64,000 bases of DNA from the NCBI GenBank assembly GCA_946414885.1, contig CAMKQH010000001.1, positions 1-64,000 on the forward strand. Direction: 5' to 3'. The position numbers and the translations under genes were made by a program. Numbering within the stretch: position 1 is the first letter of the stretch; every line of letters starts with the position of its first letter. Positions 44,302 through 53,295 of the stretch are shown piece by piece. The notes under the pieces were generated by a model. The model saw nothing but the letters and a program-made list of their open reading frames with translations. It did no database searches and was not told the DNA's origin. The DNA comes from an uncultured Lachnospiraceae bacterium. Its GTDB lineage: Bacteria > Bacillota > Clostridia > Lachnospirales > Lachnospiraceae.

Positions 44302-45445
44302 ATTCGGGATCAGCGAGGGATTTCCGGACGGTGATGCCGTTGACTTCGACGGTGCCGTCTAAGGCGATGACAAGGCACTGACGTCCGTCGATGACGCGGG
44401 TCTCGATCAGGTCCGTCCGCTCGGGTTTTACCTTGACCACGACGTCGGGAGTCTTGACCTCGAAGCTCTTGGCGTTCATGACGTTATTGACAAACAGGGG
44501 CACGTCTTCACCGGCAGCCTCCTCGTAATGCTCTTCAAAATGAGAGAGTTTTTCATTGGATACGCCGCTGTCCGCAAGGATCGTTTTCACTTCTTCCTTG
44601 TCAAGCACAAGGGGAGCGGGATCCTCCTTCAGCTTGTGTTCTTCGACCATCTCGGTCAGCTTGTCATGAATGCTTTTCACAATTTCAATGTCGCAGGCAT
44701 CTTCCAGGGTTTCTTCGATGATGGCGTGAAAGGTCTCTTTCTGGCTTCCGGCGGAAAGGGGCAGGGGACAGCCTAAGATGGCGTCCACGAGACCATCCTT
44801 TAAGTCCTCGCCATCCTTGGTATAGTAGAGAACGGAGTGCAGGTCCGTGCTGCGATCGTTAAAGGCAGGGAAGAGGAACCCCATCTGAGGCATGCTGACC
44901 ACCCAGTCACGGATGCGGTTCTGGAAGGCATTTTCCTCCGGATTGTAGGAGAGGCCCGGCTTGCTGAGTTCCACGGGACAAACGCAGGCAAGCACGTACT
45001 CATAAACCTCCTCTGAGGCGTCCTCGTTTTCCACGCCGTCCAAGGTGTGCTTCGGCACGTCATAGCAGTCATGGATGAGTAAGATCAGATAATTGCCCAC
45101 GTACTCATAAGTGGAGATAATCTGGTCATAGAACTGCTCCAAGAGGGCATCATCCTTAAGGCCGCTTTGTTTTAAGCGATACAGAAACTCCTGCGTGCCG
45201 CCGGCCGATTCGCTGGCGAGGGGAAATTCCAGGTTTAAGAGATTCTTTCCGATGGTGCCGGAGAGAGATTTCTTCAAGATCTCAAAATATTTAAACATTT
45301 CTTCCTCGGGCAGGGCCAGAAACGCCTGGGAGAACTGCGTCTTTTTATTTTTTTCGCCGTCCACGTAACAGCCGCAGATGCGGTCGATGGAACATTTCTT
45401 AGGGCTAAAGAGTTTTTTGATCTCGGCGATCTCTTGTTTGATCAT
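44300..45445 (-). CDS. DUF4317-family protein
   Basis: A 381-residue soluble protein matching the DUF4317 family of Clostridia: MIKQEIAEIKKLFSPKKCSIDRICGCYVDGEK at the start, later LEFPLASESAGGTQEFLYRL and AFQNRIRDWVVSMPQMGFLFPAFNDRSTD. The C-terminal 60 residues (KTPDVVVKVKPERTDLIETR) look like a separate small beta domain. Function is unknown; no catalytic motif is evident. The stop lies beside the shared hairpin terminator. On the minus strand TTGTTG-N17-TATACT around 45495-45522 may be its promoter. Confidence 0.88.
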   Translation of the reverse strand: MIKQEIAEIKKLFSPKKCSIDRICGCYVDGEKNKKTQFSQAFLALPEEEMFKYFEILKKSLSGTIGKNLLNLEFPLASESAGGTQEFLYRLKQSGLKDDALLEQFYDQIISTYEYVGNYLILLIHDCYDVPKHTLDGVENEDASEEVYEYVLACVCPVELSKPGLSYNPEENAFQNRIRDWVVSMPQMGFLFPAFNDRSTDLHSVLYYTKDGEDLKDGLVDAILGCPLPLSAGSQKETFHAIIEETLEDACDIEIVKSIHDKLTEMVEEHKLKEDPAPLVLDKEEVKTILADSGVSNEKLSHFEEHYEEAAGEDVPLFVNNVMNAKSFEVKTPDVVVKVKPERTDLIETRVIDGRQCLVIALDGTVEVNGITVRKSLADPE

Positions 45446-45614
45446 GTTTGTATGTCCTTTCTGAATGTAAAAGTATGGTTCATGCTATCGCCAGTATAGC
45501 GCAAATTGGATTTTTCAACAAGTGATTCTGACGTTTTTCGGGAAAAGCGCGGACGATCTTTGCGAATTGTGGCGAAGATTGTGGAAACTGTCGTTTTTTT
45601 GCGACGGATTGCTG

Positions 45615-45643
45615 TTGAGAAGGCGCAAAGAAACCATTACAAT
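45615..45643 (+). promoter_or_regulatory. Promoter of the Spo0A-like gene
   Basis: TTGAGA (45615-45620), 17-base spacer, TACAAT (45638-45643). The transcript would start near 45650, which excludes the in-frame ATG at 45649 and supports ATG 45700. Confidence 0.6.
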
Positions 45644-45699
45644 GAAGCATGACGACTTTCTGGAGAGAAAAAAGTAGGAATGCGGAGGTAAAACACGTC

Positions 45700-46218
45700 A
45701 TGGAGCAATGGAACGTTACTTCCACAAAAGACAATGAAAAAGTACAGAAGCTCTTAGGGGACCTATTGAATGCAAATAAGGAGTTTCAGATCATGATCAC
45801 GGTACCGTCCAAGGTGATGACGGCCGGCAAGGGAAAGGAAATCCAGGCTGCTGCAAAACTGCCGGAGGAAAAGGATTTAGAGCAGGAAGTGACGGCAATG
45901 ATCCATGAGATCGGCGTGCCGGCACACATCAAGGGGTACCAGTATCTGCGGGAGGCCATCATGATGTCAGTGCGGGACGCGGGCATGATCAGCTCCATCA
46001 CGAAAATTCTGTATCCCACCATCGCAAAGCGGTTTCAGACCACGCCGAGCAGGGTAGAGAGAGCCATACGCCATGCCATCGAGGTGGCCTGGAGCAGGGG
46101 CAGGACGGAAACTCTGGACGCCCTGTTTGGGTACACGATCGACACGAGCAAAGGGAAACCGACCAATTCGGAATTCATTGCCCTGATCGCAGACAGAATT
46201 CGGCTGTCCTATCGGTGA
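45700..46218 (+). CDS. Spo0A C-terminal-domain protein without receiver
   Basis: 172 residues. The last 110 match the DNA-binding domain of Spo0[28 protein letters not shown], then [36 protein letters not shown], the recognition helix. The N-terminal 60 residues ([22 protein letters not shown]) are not a phospho-receiver; no Asp pocket is present. A full Spo0A has about 260 residues. It could be an unphosphorylated relative that competes for 0A boxes or regulates a different set. Downstream is glgA, and glycogen storage is a stationary-phase function. GCGGAGGTAAAACACGTC precedes the ATG. Confidence 0.88.
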   Translation: MEQWNVTSTKDNEKVQKLLGDLLNANKEFQIMITVPSKVMTAGKGKEIQAAAKLPEEKDLEQEVTAMIHEIGVPAHIKGYQYLREAIMMSVRDAGMISSITKILYPTIAKRFQTTPSRVERAIRHAIEVAWSRGRTETLDALFGYTIDTSKGKPTNSEFIALIADRIRLSYR

Positions 46219-46342
46219 AATCGTCAGCTTTTGTGCAAATTGCATAGTTTTTTCGGAAAAATCGGCAACCCTCTTTCTTATTTTTTGAATACGTAGTATA
46301 CTGTTTCTGTGGTATAAGTTTTTTTTCGCTGGAGGGTTTCTA

Positions 46343-47788
46343 ATGAAAAAAATTTTATTTGCTGCATCAGAGGGCGTACCTTTTGTGAAAACCGGCGGGC
46401 TCGCGGACGTTGTCGGATCCCTGCCGAAATGCATTGATAAGAACTATTTTGACGTCCGGGTCATTTTACCCAAATATACCTGCATCAAGCAGGAGATGAA
46501 GGAAAAGATCAGTTTTATCACAAATTTTTACATGGATTACAACTGGCAGAGCGTCTACGTTGGCATTGAGGAAGCGATCGTGGACGGCGTGCACTATTAT
46601 TTCATTGACAACGAGCATTATTTTGGCGGACCGAAGCCTTATTGTGACGATCCCTGTTATGAGATCGAGAAGTTTGCCTTCTTCTCCAAGGCAGTGCTGT
46701 CGGCTTTGCCGCTCATCGGATTCCAGCCTGACGTGATCCATTGTCATGACTGGCAGACGGGCTTGATCCCCGTATATTTGAAGGAAAGATTTCGTGGGGA
46801 CCTGTTCTTTGCAAGCATCAAGTCCATTATGACGATCCATAACCTGAAATTCCAAGGAAAATGGGACGTAAAGACGGTACAGTCCATCACGGGACTGCCG
46901 GATTACTACTTTACCTCCGATAAGCTGGAGGCATACAAGGACGCTAATCTTTTGAAGGGCGGCATTGTCTTTGCGGACGCGGTGACCACCGTGAGCGAGA
47001 CCTACGCGGAGGAGATCAAGACCCAGTTCTACGGCGAGGGACTTGACGGCCTGCTTCGCGCCAGAAGCAATGACCTAAGGGGCATTGTCAATGGCATTGA
47101 CTACACGGATTTTAATCCCACGACGGACAAATACATAGTGAAGCAGTATGATGCCGTGAATTTCCGCAAGGAGAAGGTAAAGAACAAGCTGGCATTGCAG
47201 GAGCAGCTTGGATTGACCAAGGGCGAGAATAAGATGATGATCGGCCTCATCTCGAGACTGACGGATCAAAAGGGCCTTGACCTGGTATCCTACGTGATGG
47301 ATGAACTCTGTCAGGATGACATCCAGATCGTGGTGCTGGGTACCGGCGAGGATCGCTATGAAAACATGTTCCGCCATTTTGACTGGAAGTACCAGAATAA
47401 GGTTTCAGCGAACATTTATTATTCCGAGGAGCTGTCCCACAGGATCTACGCAGCCAGCGACGCATTCCTCATGCCGTCCCTGTTTGAGCCCTGCGGACTG
47501 AGCCAGCTCATGAGCCTTCGCTACGGGACCATCCCCATCGTACGTGAGACGGGCGGCCTCAAGGACACCGTGGAGCCATACAACGAGTTTGAGAGCACCG
47601 GCACGGGCTTTAGCTTTACGAATTACAATGCCCATGAGATGTTACGCACGATCCGGTATGCGGAGCATATCTATTACGACAGAAAGCGGGAGTGGAACAA
47701 GATGGTGGATCGCGCCATGGCGGCAGATTTCTCTTGGGACGTATCCGCGAAGAAATATCAGGAGATGTATGACTGGCTGATTGGTTGA
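46343..47788 (+). CDS. glgA: Glycogen synthase
   Basis: Transfers glucose from ADP-glucose to growing glycogen. GT5 family, 481 residues: the ADP-glucose site KTGGLADVVGSLPK near residue 15, the catalytic region DVIHCHDWQTGLIPVYLK, GLISRLTDQKGLDL, and the C-terminal MPSLFEPCGLSQLMSLRYG motif. CTGGAGGGTTTCTA precedes the ATG. No other glycogen gene is adjacent, so it is an isolated unit, as in many Lachnospiraceae. Confidence 0.95.
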   Translation: MKKILFAASEGVPFVKTGGLADVVGSLPKCIDKNYFDVRVILPKYTCIKQEMKEKISFITNFYMDYNWQSVYVGIEEAIVDGVHYYFIDNEHYFGGPKPYCDDPCYEIEKFAFFSKAVLSALPLIGFQPDVIHCHDWQTGLIPVYLKERFRGDLFFASIKSIMTIHNLKFQGKWDVKTVQSITGLPDYYFTSDKLEAYKDANLLKGGIVFADAVTTVSETYAEEIKTQFYGEGLDGLLRARSNDLRGIVNGIDYTDFNPTTDKYIVKQYDAVNFRKEKVKNKLALQEQLGLTKGENKMMIGLISRLTDQKGLDLVSYVMDELCQDDIQIVVLGTGEDRYENMFRHFDWKYQNKVSANIYYSEELSHRIYAASDAFLMPSLFEPCGLSQLMSLRYGTIPIVRETGGLKDTVEPYNEFESTGTGFSFTNYNAHEMLRTIRYAEHIYYDRKREWNKMVDRAMAADFSWDVSAKKYQEMYDWLIG

Positions 47789-47810
47789 CCGGCCGGGGAT
47801 GACGTAAGAA

Positions 47811-49463
47811 ATGGCAAATCAAAGCAAGACAAAAGATAATTTTGTGGCGCAGGCGGGAATATTGGCCGCGGCGGGCATCATATCAAGAATCATAGGGCTC
47901 TTGTATAAGAGCCCTTTGGTTGCCGTAATTGGGGAAACGGGCTTTGGATATTATCACGCAGCTTATGGGTATTACACCATCGTGTTATTGGTATCCTCCT
48001 ACAGTATCCCCTCCGCCATATCAAAGCTGATCGCGCCAAAACTGGCCGTGCGGGAGTATCGCAACGCCCACCGGCTTTTTTATTGTGCAATGGGATACGT
48101 GCTGGCAGTTGGATTGATTGCCAGTTTGTTTTTATTCTTTTGTGCGGAGTGGTTTGTTGAGCCGATGGCCGTTCCGGTTCTTCAGACGTTTGCGCCGACG
48201 ATCTTTATTTATGGCATTCTGGGCGTTCTCAGAGGCTATTTCCAAGCACACCGAAGCATGGTGCAAACTTCCGTTTCCCAGATCATGGAGCAGTTCGCCA
48301 ATGCCGTTGTCAGCATCGGCGGTGCCTGGATCTTGATCCAGTGGGGCATTTCGAAGAGCTTCCTCGAGAATGAGAGTACGGAGATCAAGAGTGCCGTTCT
48401 TGGCGCCATGGGAAGCGCTACGGGAACGGGCGTTGGCGTTTTGATCGGACTGCTCTTCATGATGTGGATTTATTTCCTGAACAGGAAGATGATCCTAAGG
48501 CGGATCCAGAAAGATAACAGTGAACGCGTTGACTCCTACGGAAGCATGATCCGCTCGATCACGATGGTCGTAACGCCGTTTATCATGAGTACGGCGATCT
48601 ATAATTTGAATTCCACCGTAGTCAACTATCTCTACACGAAACTGGTACCGAACCTGAGGGAACAGGACAGCGTGCAGCAGTATACCAATTATGGCACCTA
48701 CGGCGTTTCCATTACCATGTTTAACATTCCAATCGCATTTGCGACGGCGATGGCGTCTGCGATGATTCCTTCCGTTGCGCAGGCATCTGCTTCCGGGGAC
48801 GTGCAGATGACAAAGGAAAAGATCCACAAGGCCGTAAAGACGACGATGATCATTTCCATTCCGTCAGCAGTGGGGCTGTTTGTTTTGGCGAAACCGCTCA
48901 TTTATATCTTATTCCCTAGAACGGACGAGGTCGTGACCTTGGCGGCGAGAGTCCTCATGGTGCTTGCGCCTGCGGTCGTTCTGTATGCCTTGTCCACGCT
49001 GAGCAACTCCATTTTGCAGGGACTTGGGAAGGTTAACGTTCCCGTGCTCAATGCGGGCGTCGCCCTGGGCGTGCAAACGGTTGTCACCTTTGCGCTTCTG
49101 ATGCTTACGGACATTGATCTTTATGGCATAGCCATCACCAATACCTTATATGCGGCCATCATGTGTGTGCTGAACCAGTGTGCCCTGAGACGGGCGATCG
49201 ACTATCGGCAGGAGTGGAAGACGTCCTTCATCCTCCCCGCCATCGCCTCCCTGATCATGGGCGGCGCGGCGAGGGGAGTGTATGAGCTTTTGCTGCAGGC
49301 AATCAAGTCGCCCAGGATCGCCGTGATCCCGGCAGTGATCTTTGCGGTGATCGCATACTTCGTGATCCTTCTCGCGATGAAGACTTTGACGGAAGATGAA
49401 TTGAGAGACCTGCCTAAGGGACATGTCTTCGTAAAGATTGCAAAGAAGTGCAAGTTATTGTAA
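47811..49463 (+). CDS. Polysaccharide/lipid II-type flippase (SpoVB/MurJ-like, MOP superfamily)
   Basis: 550 residues with about 14 membrane helices. The start FVAQAGILAAAGIISRIIGLLYKSPLVAVIG is typical of the SpoVB/MurJ branch; later IPIAFATAMASAMIPSVAQA and LSNSILQGLGKVNVPVLN are characteristic MOP loops. Likely flips a lipid-linked wall precursor or polysaccharide unit across the membrane. It lies 22 bases after glgA with only a weak ribosome site (GGGATGA). Confidence 0.88.
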   Translation: MANQSKTKDNFVAQAGILAAAGIISRIIGLLYKSPLVAVIGETGFGYYHAAYGYYTIVLLVSSYSIPSAISKLIAPKLAVREYRNAHRLFYCAMGYVLAVGLIASLFLFFCAEWFVEPMAVPVLQTFAPTIFIYGILGVLRGYFQAHRSMVQTSVSQIMEQFANAVVSIGGAWILIQWGISKSFLENESTEIKSAVLGAMGSATGTGVGVLIGLLFMMWIYFLNRKMILRRIQKDNSERVDSYGSMIRSITMVVTPFIMSTAIYNLNSTVVNYLYTKLVPNLREQDSVQQYTNYGTYGVSITMFNIPIAFATAMASAMIPSVAQASASGDVQMTKEKIHKAVKTTMIISIPSAVGLFVLAKPLIYILFPRTDEVVTLAARVLMVLAPAVVLYALSTLSNSILQGLGKVNVPVLNAGVALGVQTVVTFALLMLTDIDLYGIAITNTLYAAIMCVLNQCALRRAIDYRQEWKTSFILPAIASLIMGGAARGVYELLLQAIKSPRIAVIPAVIFAVIAYFVILLAMKTLTEDELRDLPKGHVFVKIAKKCKLL

Positions 49464-49475
49464 AACCATGCGGCA

Positions 49476-51296
49476 TTAAAGCTGCCGCAGGCCGGATACG
49501 TCGCTTGGCACGGCCATGGAGAAATTGGTATAGTATACTACAAAGCCCGGCTTTGCACCGCTGGGCTTTTTTACGTGCTTTTTCTGGACGTAGTCGATCT
49601 CGACCTTATCCTGCTCACGGCCCTTGGAGTAGTATGCGGCAAGGCGCGCAGCCTCCTCGAAGGTGCGGTCGGGGAGTTCCTTTCCCTCGGTTTTCACGAT
49701 AACGTGAGAGCCGGGGATTTTTTTTGCGTGGAACCACCAGTCGTTGCCCGTTGCGAACTGGAAGGTCAGCTGGTCATTCTGGAAATTGTTCTTTCCCACG
49801 TAAATGTCAAAGCCGTCGCTGCTAACGTAGTGGAAGGGTTTGCTGGTGACCTTCACCTTCTTGGCGGGACCCTTCCTGTGGATATAACCGCTCTCGATGA
49901 GTTCTTCCTTGATCTGCGTCAGGTCTTCTTCCTTCTGGGCGATCTCCAGGGAAGTGGCGATGGATTCCAGATGATCGATTTCTGCCTTGACTTCCTCCGT
50001 GAGGGTTGTCAGGGCTTCGTACGTGCGCTTCATTTTTCCGTAGCGGTCAAAGTACTTCTGGGCATTCTCCTTTGCGGTGAGCGTGGGATCCAAAGGGATC
50101 TGGATGGTTTCATTGGTATAGTAATTCAAGGCTTCCAGGGATTTTGCTCCGGGAGCCGCGTTGTAACCGTAGGTATTTAGTAATTCTCCGTAGATGCGGT
50201 AGGTTTCCCGCTTTTCCGTATCCTTGATCTGCTGAAGCTGAAGATCATATTTCTTCACGTTGCGCTCCAGGATTGTCTGCACGACGCGGCGAAGGTCAGC
50301 AGACCTTTGATGGATGCGCGTCTGGGCATTCTTTTCGGCATAATAGTATTCCAACAGGGCGGACATGGAAGGGAAGAATTCCACCCGGTAGCCTTCACCG
50401 GGAACGGTTTTGGATGCGGAAAGGTAGCCTTCACCGGGAACGGTTTGGGAGGAGGGCGCCTGGTTTCCGTCTTCCCGCGCACCATAGATTGTCAGGGGAA
50501 TGGCGGCGTATTCCGCCGGATGTTTCCCGTCATAGGCCACGCAGGGAGAAAAACTTCCGTTTTCAATGATTGCCTTCAGCACGGTCATGACTTGGAAGAG
50601 TTTTGCGTACGCCGCGTCGTCCATGGCGGCGGTTGGCCTGTCGCCGTCGACGCCCGCGCGATGGCAGAGCTCCTGCGCAAGGATGGGAGAGATGCCCGTG
50701 ACGGAGCCGTAGAGGGCCTTATAGGCGGGCAGAGGCTTGGATGCAAGGCGGTCCCGGAATTCCTCCTCCGTCATGGCAAAAAGATTCAGCTTGTCCTGCG
50801 TGTTCGCAACGAAATAAGGCTTTCCCGGAAGCACCTCGCGGACGCTGCTGACGGCGGCGGAGACATGCTTAATGCTGTCCAGGATGGTGCCGTCCCCGTT
50901 CACAAAGATCACGTTGCTGTGCTTTCCCATGATCTCGATGACCAGGGTCTTTTTGCAGAGGTCGCCCATCTCGTCCAGGTGCTCCACGTCAATATGGAGA
51001 ATGCGTTCCAAACCAGGCTGCGAGATCCCCGTGATTCGTCCGTTTTGCAGGTGCTTTCGGAGCAACATGCAGAAATTGGGCGCAGTCATGGGACTTGGTT
51101 TATTGTCAGCCGTGAGATAAACCAAGGGAAGGGAAGCGTCGGCAGAGATCAAAAGACGCTTTTGTCCGTCTGCGGTTTTGAGGGTTAAAAGTAGTTCGTC
51201 CGCCTCCGGCTGCGCGATCTTGTAAAGCCGTGCGCCCGTGAGTTCACGATTCAGTTCATAAGCGATATTTGCTATGGTAAGGCCGTCGAATGCCAT
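49476..51296 (-). CDS. rqcH: NFACT/RqcH-family ribosome quality-control protein
   Basis: 606 residues. Bacterial RqcH binds obstructed 50S subunits and adds C-terminal Ala tails; older names are FbpA or fibronectin-binding protein. Domains in order: NFACT-N (MAFDGLTIANIAYELNREL...; DEFRE-like segments), an HhH-like middle, a coiled coil (about 395-455), and NFACT-R (DGFDIYVGKNNFQNDQLTF; NDWWFHAKKIPGSHVIV). The usual NFACT-R DIWLH-type region appears as DWWFHAK. Residues around 285-310 contain a duplicated TVPGEGY segment. It is convergent with the flippase, 12 bases apart. Confidence 0.92.
   Translation of the reverse strand: MAFDGLTIANIAYELNRELTGARLYKIAQPEADELLLTLKTADGQKRLLISADASLPLVYLTADNKPSPMTAPNFCMLLRKHLQNGRITGISQPGLERILHIDVEHLDEMGDLCKKTLVIEIMGKHSNVIFVNGDGTILDSIKHVSAAVSSVREVLPGKPYFVANTQDKLNLFAMTEEEFRDRLASKPLPAYKALYGSVTGISPILAQELCHRAGVDGDRPTAAMDDAAYAKLFQVMTVLKAIIENGSFSPCVAYDGKHPAEYAAIPLTIYGAREDGNQAPSSQTVPGEGYLSASKTVPGEGYRVEFFPSMSALLEYYYAEKNAQTRIHQRSADLRRVVQTILERNVKKYDLQLQQIKDTEKRETYRIYGELLNTYGYNAAPGAKSLEALNYYTNETIQIPLDPTLTAKENAQKYFDRYGKMKRTYEALTTLTEEVKAEIDHLESIATSLEIAQKEEDLTQIKEELIESGYIHRKGPAKKVKVTSKPFHYVSSDGFDIYVGKNNFQNDQLTFQFATGNDWWFHAKKIPGSHVIVKTEGKELPDRTFEEAARLAAYYSKGREQDKVEIDYVQKKHVKKPSGAKPGFVVYYTNFSMAVPSDVSGLRQL
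50389..50447. repeat. Internal 23-base direct repeat in rqcH
   Basis: GTAGCCTTCACCGGGAACGG and three further bases occur identically at 50389-50411 and 50425-50447, 36 bases apart. They encode the doubled TVPGEGY in a variable loop; the spacing keeps the frame. Confidence 0.8.
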
Positions 51297-51395
51297 AAGT
51301 ACCTCCGTTTAGCGCCTGCGGTTTGACGCGAGGCTGTTTAGAATCTGGATATTTCAACAATAGGGATTGCGATTTCTTATTTTACTCCTTAAAGG

Positions 51396-51674
51396 TTAGG
51401 CGCGCAAGTCCCATCTTCCCGTGCAGGTGTTGTAGAGGAGGGAGACGCACTTTTCCTTTCCGAACACGTGGATCTTGCAGTCAAAGCGGCGAAGGACTTT
51501 TGTCGCATTGATGGTGCTGGGCAAAGTCACGGAGGATTCGCCCGGGGCAAGCTCGCGGAAGCTGAGGATCCTGTAGACGTGATATTCACCGTCCTCGTCA
51601 TCGCATTTGATCTTGATGGGCAGTATGGTGCCGTCCGTCTTGTGCTGGCAGATGACTTCAATTGGTTTTTCCAT
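51396..51674 (-). CDS. Small protein of unknown function with an SOS-type promoter
   Basis: 92 residues, soluble, starting MEKPIEVICQHKTDGTILPI. Basic and acidic residues alternate, with five Cys in all (VICQ, IKCDD, FDCKI, EKCVS, NTCTG). No signal peptide, membrane helix or known motif is evident. AAAGGAGGGATCGCC gives a strong ribosome site. The promoter at 51724-51752 has a LexA-type palindrome in its spacer, so the gene is probably induced by DNA damage. I do not recognise the family; a role in repair, mutagenesis or division arrest is conceivable but unproven. Confidence 0.75.
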   Translation of the reverse strand: MEKPIEVICQHKTDGTILPIKIKCDDEDGEYHVYRILSFRELAPGESSVTLPSTINATKVLRRFDCKIHVFGKEKCVSLLYNTCTGRWDLRA

Positions 51675-51723
51675 GGCGATCCCTCCTTTCCTAATTTAGA
51701 TCAAATGATATGTTTACAAAGCA

Positions 51724-51752
51724 ATTATAGAACATATGTTCTGTATTTTCAA
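51724..51752 (-). promoter_or_regulatory. Promoter with LexA-type box for the small orphan gene
   Basis: On the minus strand TTGAAA (51752-51747), 17-base spacer, TATAAT (51729-51724). AGAACATATGTTCT (51729-51742), a perfect palindrome, fills the spacer next to the -10. The core GAACATATGTTC matches the GAAC-N4-GTTC box seen before recA. Confidence 0.75.
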
Positions 51753-52009
51753 GGCAATAAACGTCACTCAAAAAAATTGTGCAGTTTTGTGATTTGTATT
51801 AAATGCGTTGTGATGAAATCATCACGATGAGACCATTACGTTGAAGGCTTTGCGGTGAATGCTGCGCATTGGAGTTTTGAACCCGTGGGTACAAGGCGGG
51901 GAAAACAAAAAGGATACCCACGCAAAATAAAAATGTGGATAAGATGCGAACAAATGCCGGAAAATACCAAATACGGTAATTTGCTTGGATGGCGTAGCTG
52001 CAAGAGCGT

Positions 52010-52130
52010 AAGCGTAAAGGTGCAAGCGTAAAGGTGCAAGCGTAAAGGTGCAAGCGCAAAGGTGCAAGAGCAGAGGGGCATGCGCAAAGGTGCAAGAGCA
52101 GAGGGGCGGAGGGGCGGAGGGGCAAAGGCG
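52010..52130. repeat. Tandem repeat, 14-base unit grading into 8-base units
   Basis: About six copies of TGCAAGCGTAAAGG (with variants such as TGCAAGAGCAGAGG), then GGCGGAGG twice. Because 14 is not a multiple of three, all minus-strand frames stay open; these frames look spurious. The rest of 51753-52178 shows no supported gene. Confidence 0.8.
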
Positions 52131-52178
52131 GAAGGATACAAAAGGATTGTGCAAGCAGAAACAAACCAAAATAATCCG

Positions 52179-52207
52179 TTTACCGGCGCGAAAGCTTATG
52201 ATATAAT
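52179..52207 (+). promoter_or_regulatory. Promoter of the MoxR-DUF58-transglutaminase operon
   Basis: TTTACC (52179-52184), 17-base spacer, TATAAT (52202-52207). The leader to the MoxR start is about 160 bases with no obvious structure. Confidence 0.65.
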
Positions 52208-52371
52208 AGAAAAAGATTGCTTGCCTGCAAGTGCAATGCCGGATGAATTATGGGGCAAAGGCCTGCGGCTAAAATAATGGTACTTGCCTGTGCAGGGATG
52301 ATTTGATCCGTGGAACTGGTGAGGAAGACTTACGGCAGAAGAGAGACTGATCGCTTTTGGAGGAATGACAA

Positions 52372-53295
52372 ATGAATGCGGAACTTGAACAGGTTGTAAT
52401 ACAGGTTAGACAGGTAGTGAAGGGTAAGGATGACGTGATCCGGAAGGTGCTTGCGGCAGTGCTCGCGGGCGGTCACGTGCTTTTGGAGGACATACCGGGC
52501 GTAGGAAAGACAACGCTGGCCATGGCGCTTGGAAAGGCCATGGAGCTGGATTACCGGAGAATGCAATTTACGCCGGACGTGCTTCCCAGCGACATCGTTG
52601 GCTTTACGATGTACAACGGAGCGCAGGGAACCTTTGAGTATAAGCCGGGAGCAATTTTTAGCAATCTGTTTCTGGCTGATGAATTAAACAGAACGTCTTC
52701 AAAGACGCAATCGGCACTTTTGGAGGTCATGGAAGAAGGTCACGTTACGGTGGACGGCATCACGCATGAATTGCCAAATCCGTTTACGGTCATAGCGACG
52801 GAGAATCCATATGGTTCTTCGGGAACGCAGCTCCTGCCGGAGTCCCAGCTGGACCGCTTTCTGATCTGCCTGACCATGGGATATCCGGAGCACAAGGCGG
52901 CCGTGGAGATCCTAAGGGAGAGCGCAGGAAAAGGATTGGAGCTCGTGCAGCCTGTCCTCACCGCAGAGAGACTTTTGGAGCTTCGGGAGCAGGCAAGGCA
53001 ACTGCACGTGTCGGACAGCATGCACGAATATATTGTAAACCTGACGGAGGAGACGAGGCGGGATCCCAGGATCGCACTCGGCGTAAGCCCCAGGGGAAGC
53101 ATTGCGCTGCTTAAGATGGCGCGGTCCATGGCGCTGATCCGCGGGGGAGAGTTTGTGATTCCGGAGGACGTATTGGCGGTGATTCCGGAGGTTTGGGCGC
53201 ACAGGATCCACTTAAGTGCCATGGCACGGGCAGAGGGAACCAGCATTCCCGGGATCATCCGGGAGATTACGGAAAGGATTCGGGCGGTTGGATGA
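52372..53295 (+). CDS. MoxR-family AAA+ ATPase
   Basis: 307 residues. Walker A is DIPGVGKTTLAMAL (about 39-52), the MoxR-typical RMQFTPDVLPSDIVGFTMYN, Walker B is NLFLADELNRTSSKTQSALLEVMEE, and sensor 1 is VIATENPYGSSGT. The C-terminal lid runs to 307. Such ATPases act as chaperones for VWA/DUF58 partners; the DUF58 gene follows with a four-base overlap. GGAGGAATGACAA precedes the ATG. Confidence 0.94.
   Translation: MNAELEQVVIQVRQVVKGKDDVIRKVLAAVLAGGHVLLEDIPGVGKTTLAMALGKAMELDYRRMQFTPDVLPSDIVGFTMYNGAQGTFEYKPGAIFSNLFLADELNRTSSKTQSALLEVMEEGHVTVDGITHELPNPFTVIATENPYGSSGTQLLPESQLDRFLICLTMGYPEHKAAVEILRESAGKGLELVQPVLTAERLLELREQARQLHVSDSMHEYIVNLTEETRRDPRIALGVSPRGSIALLKMARSMALIRGGEFVIPEDVLAVIPEVWAHRIHLSAMARAEGTSIPGIIREITERIRAVG

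Noticed and set aside
50307..51188. Plus-strand frame of 293 codons opposite rqcH
   Set aside because: Antisense to a well-conserved gene, with low-complexity His/Asp/Val content and no ribosome site.
51799..52169. Three overlapping minus-strand frames of 101-121 residues rich in Leu, Pro, Cys and His
   Set aside because: They come from the 14-base tandem repeat, which keeps every frame open; there are no ribosome sites and no family resemblance.
52062..52277. Plus-strand 71-codon frame after the tandem repeat
   Set aside because: Starts inside the repeat and spans the promoter at 52179-52207; no ribosome site.
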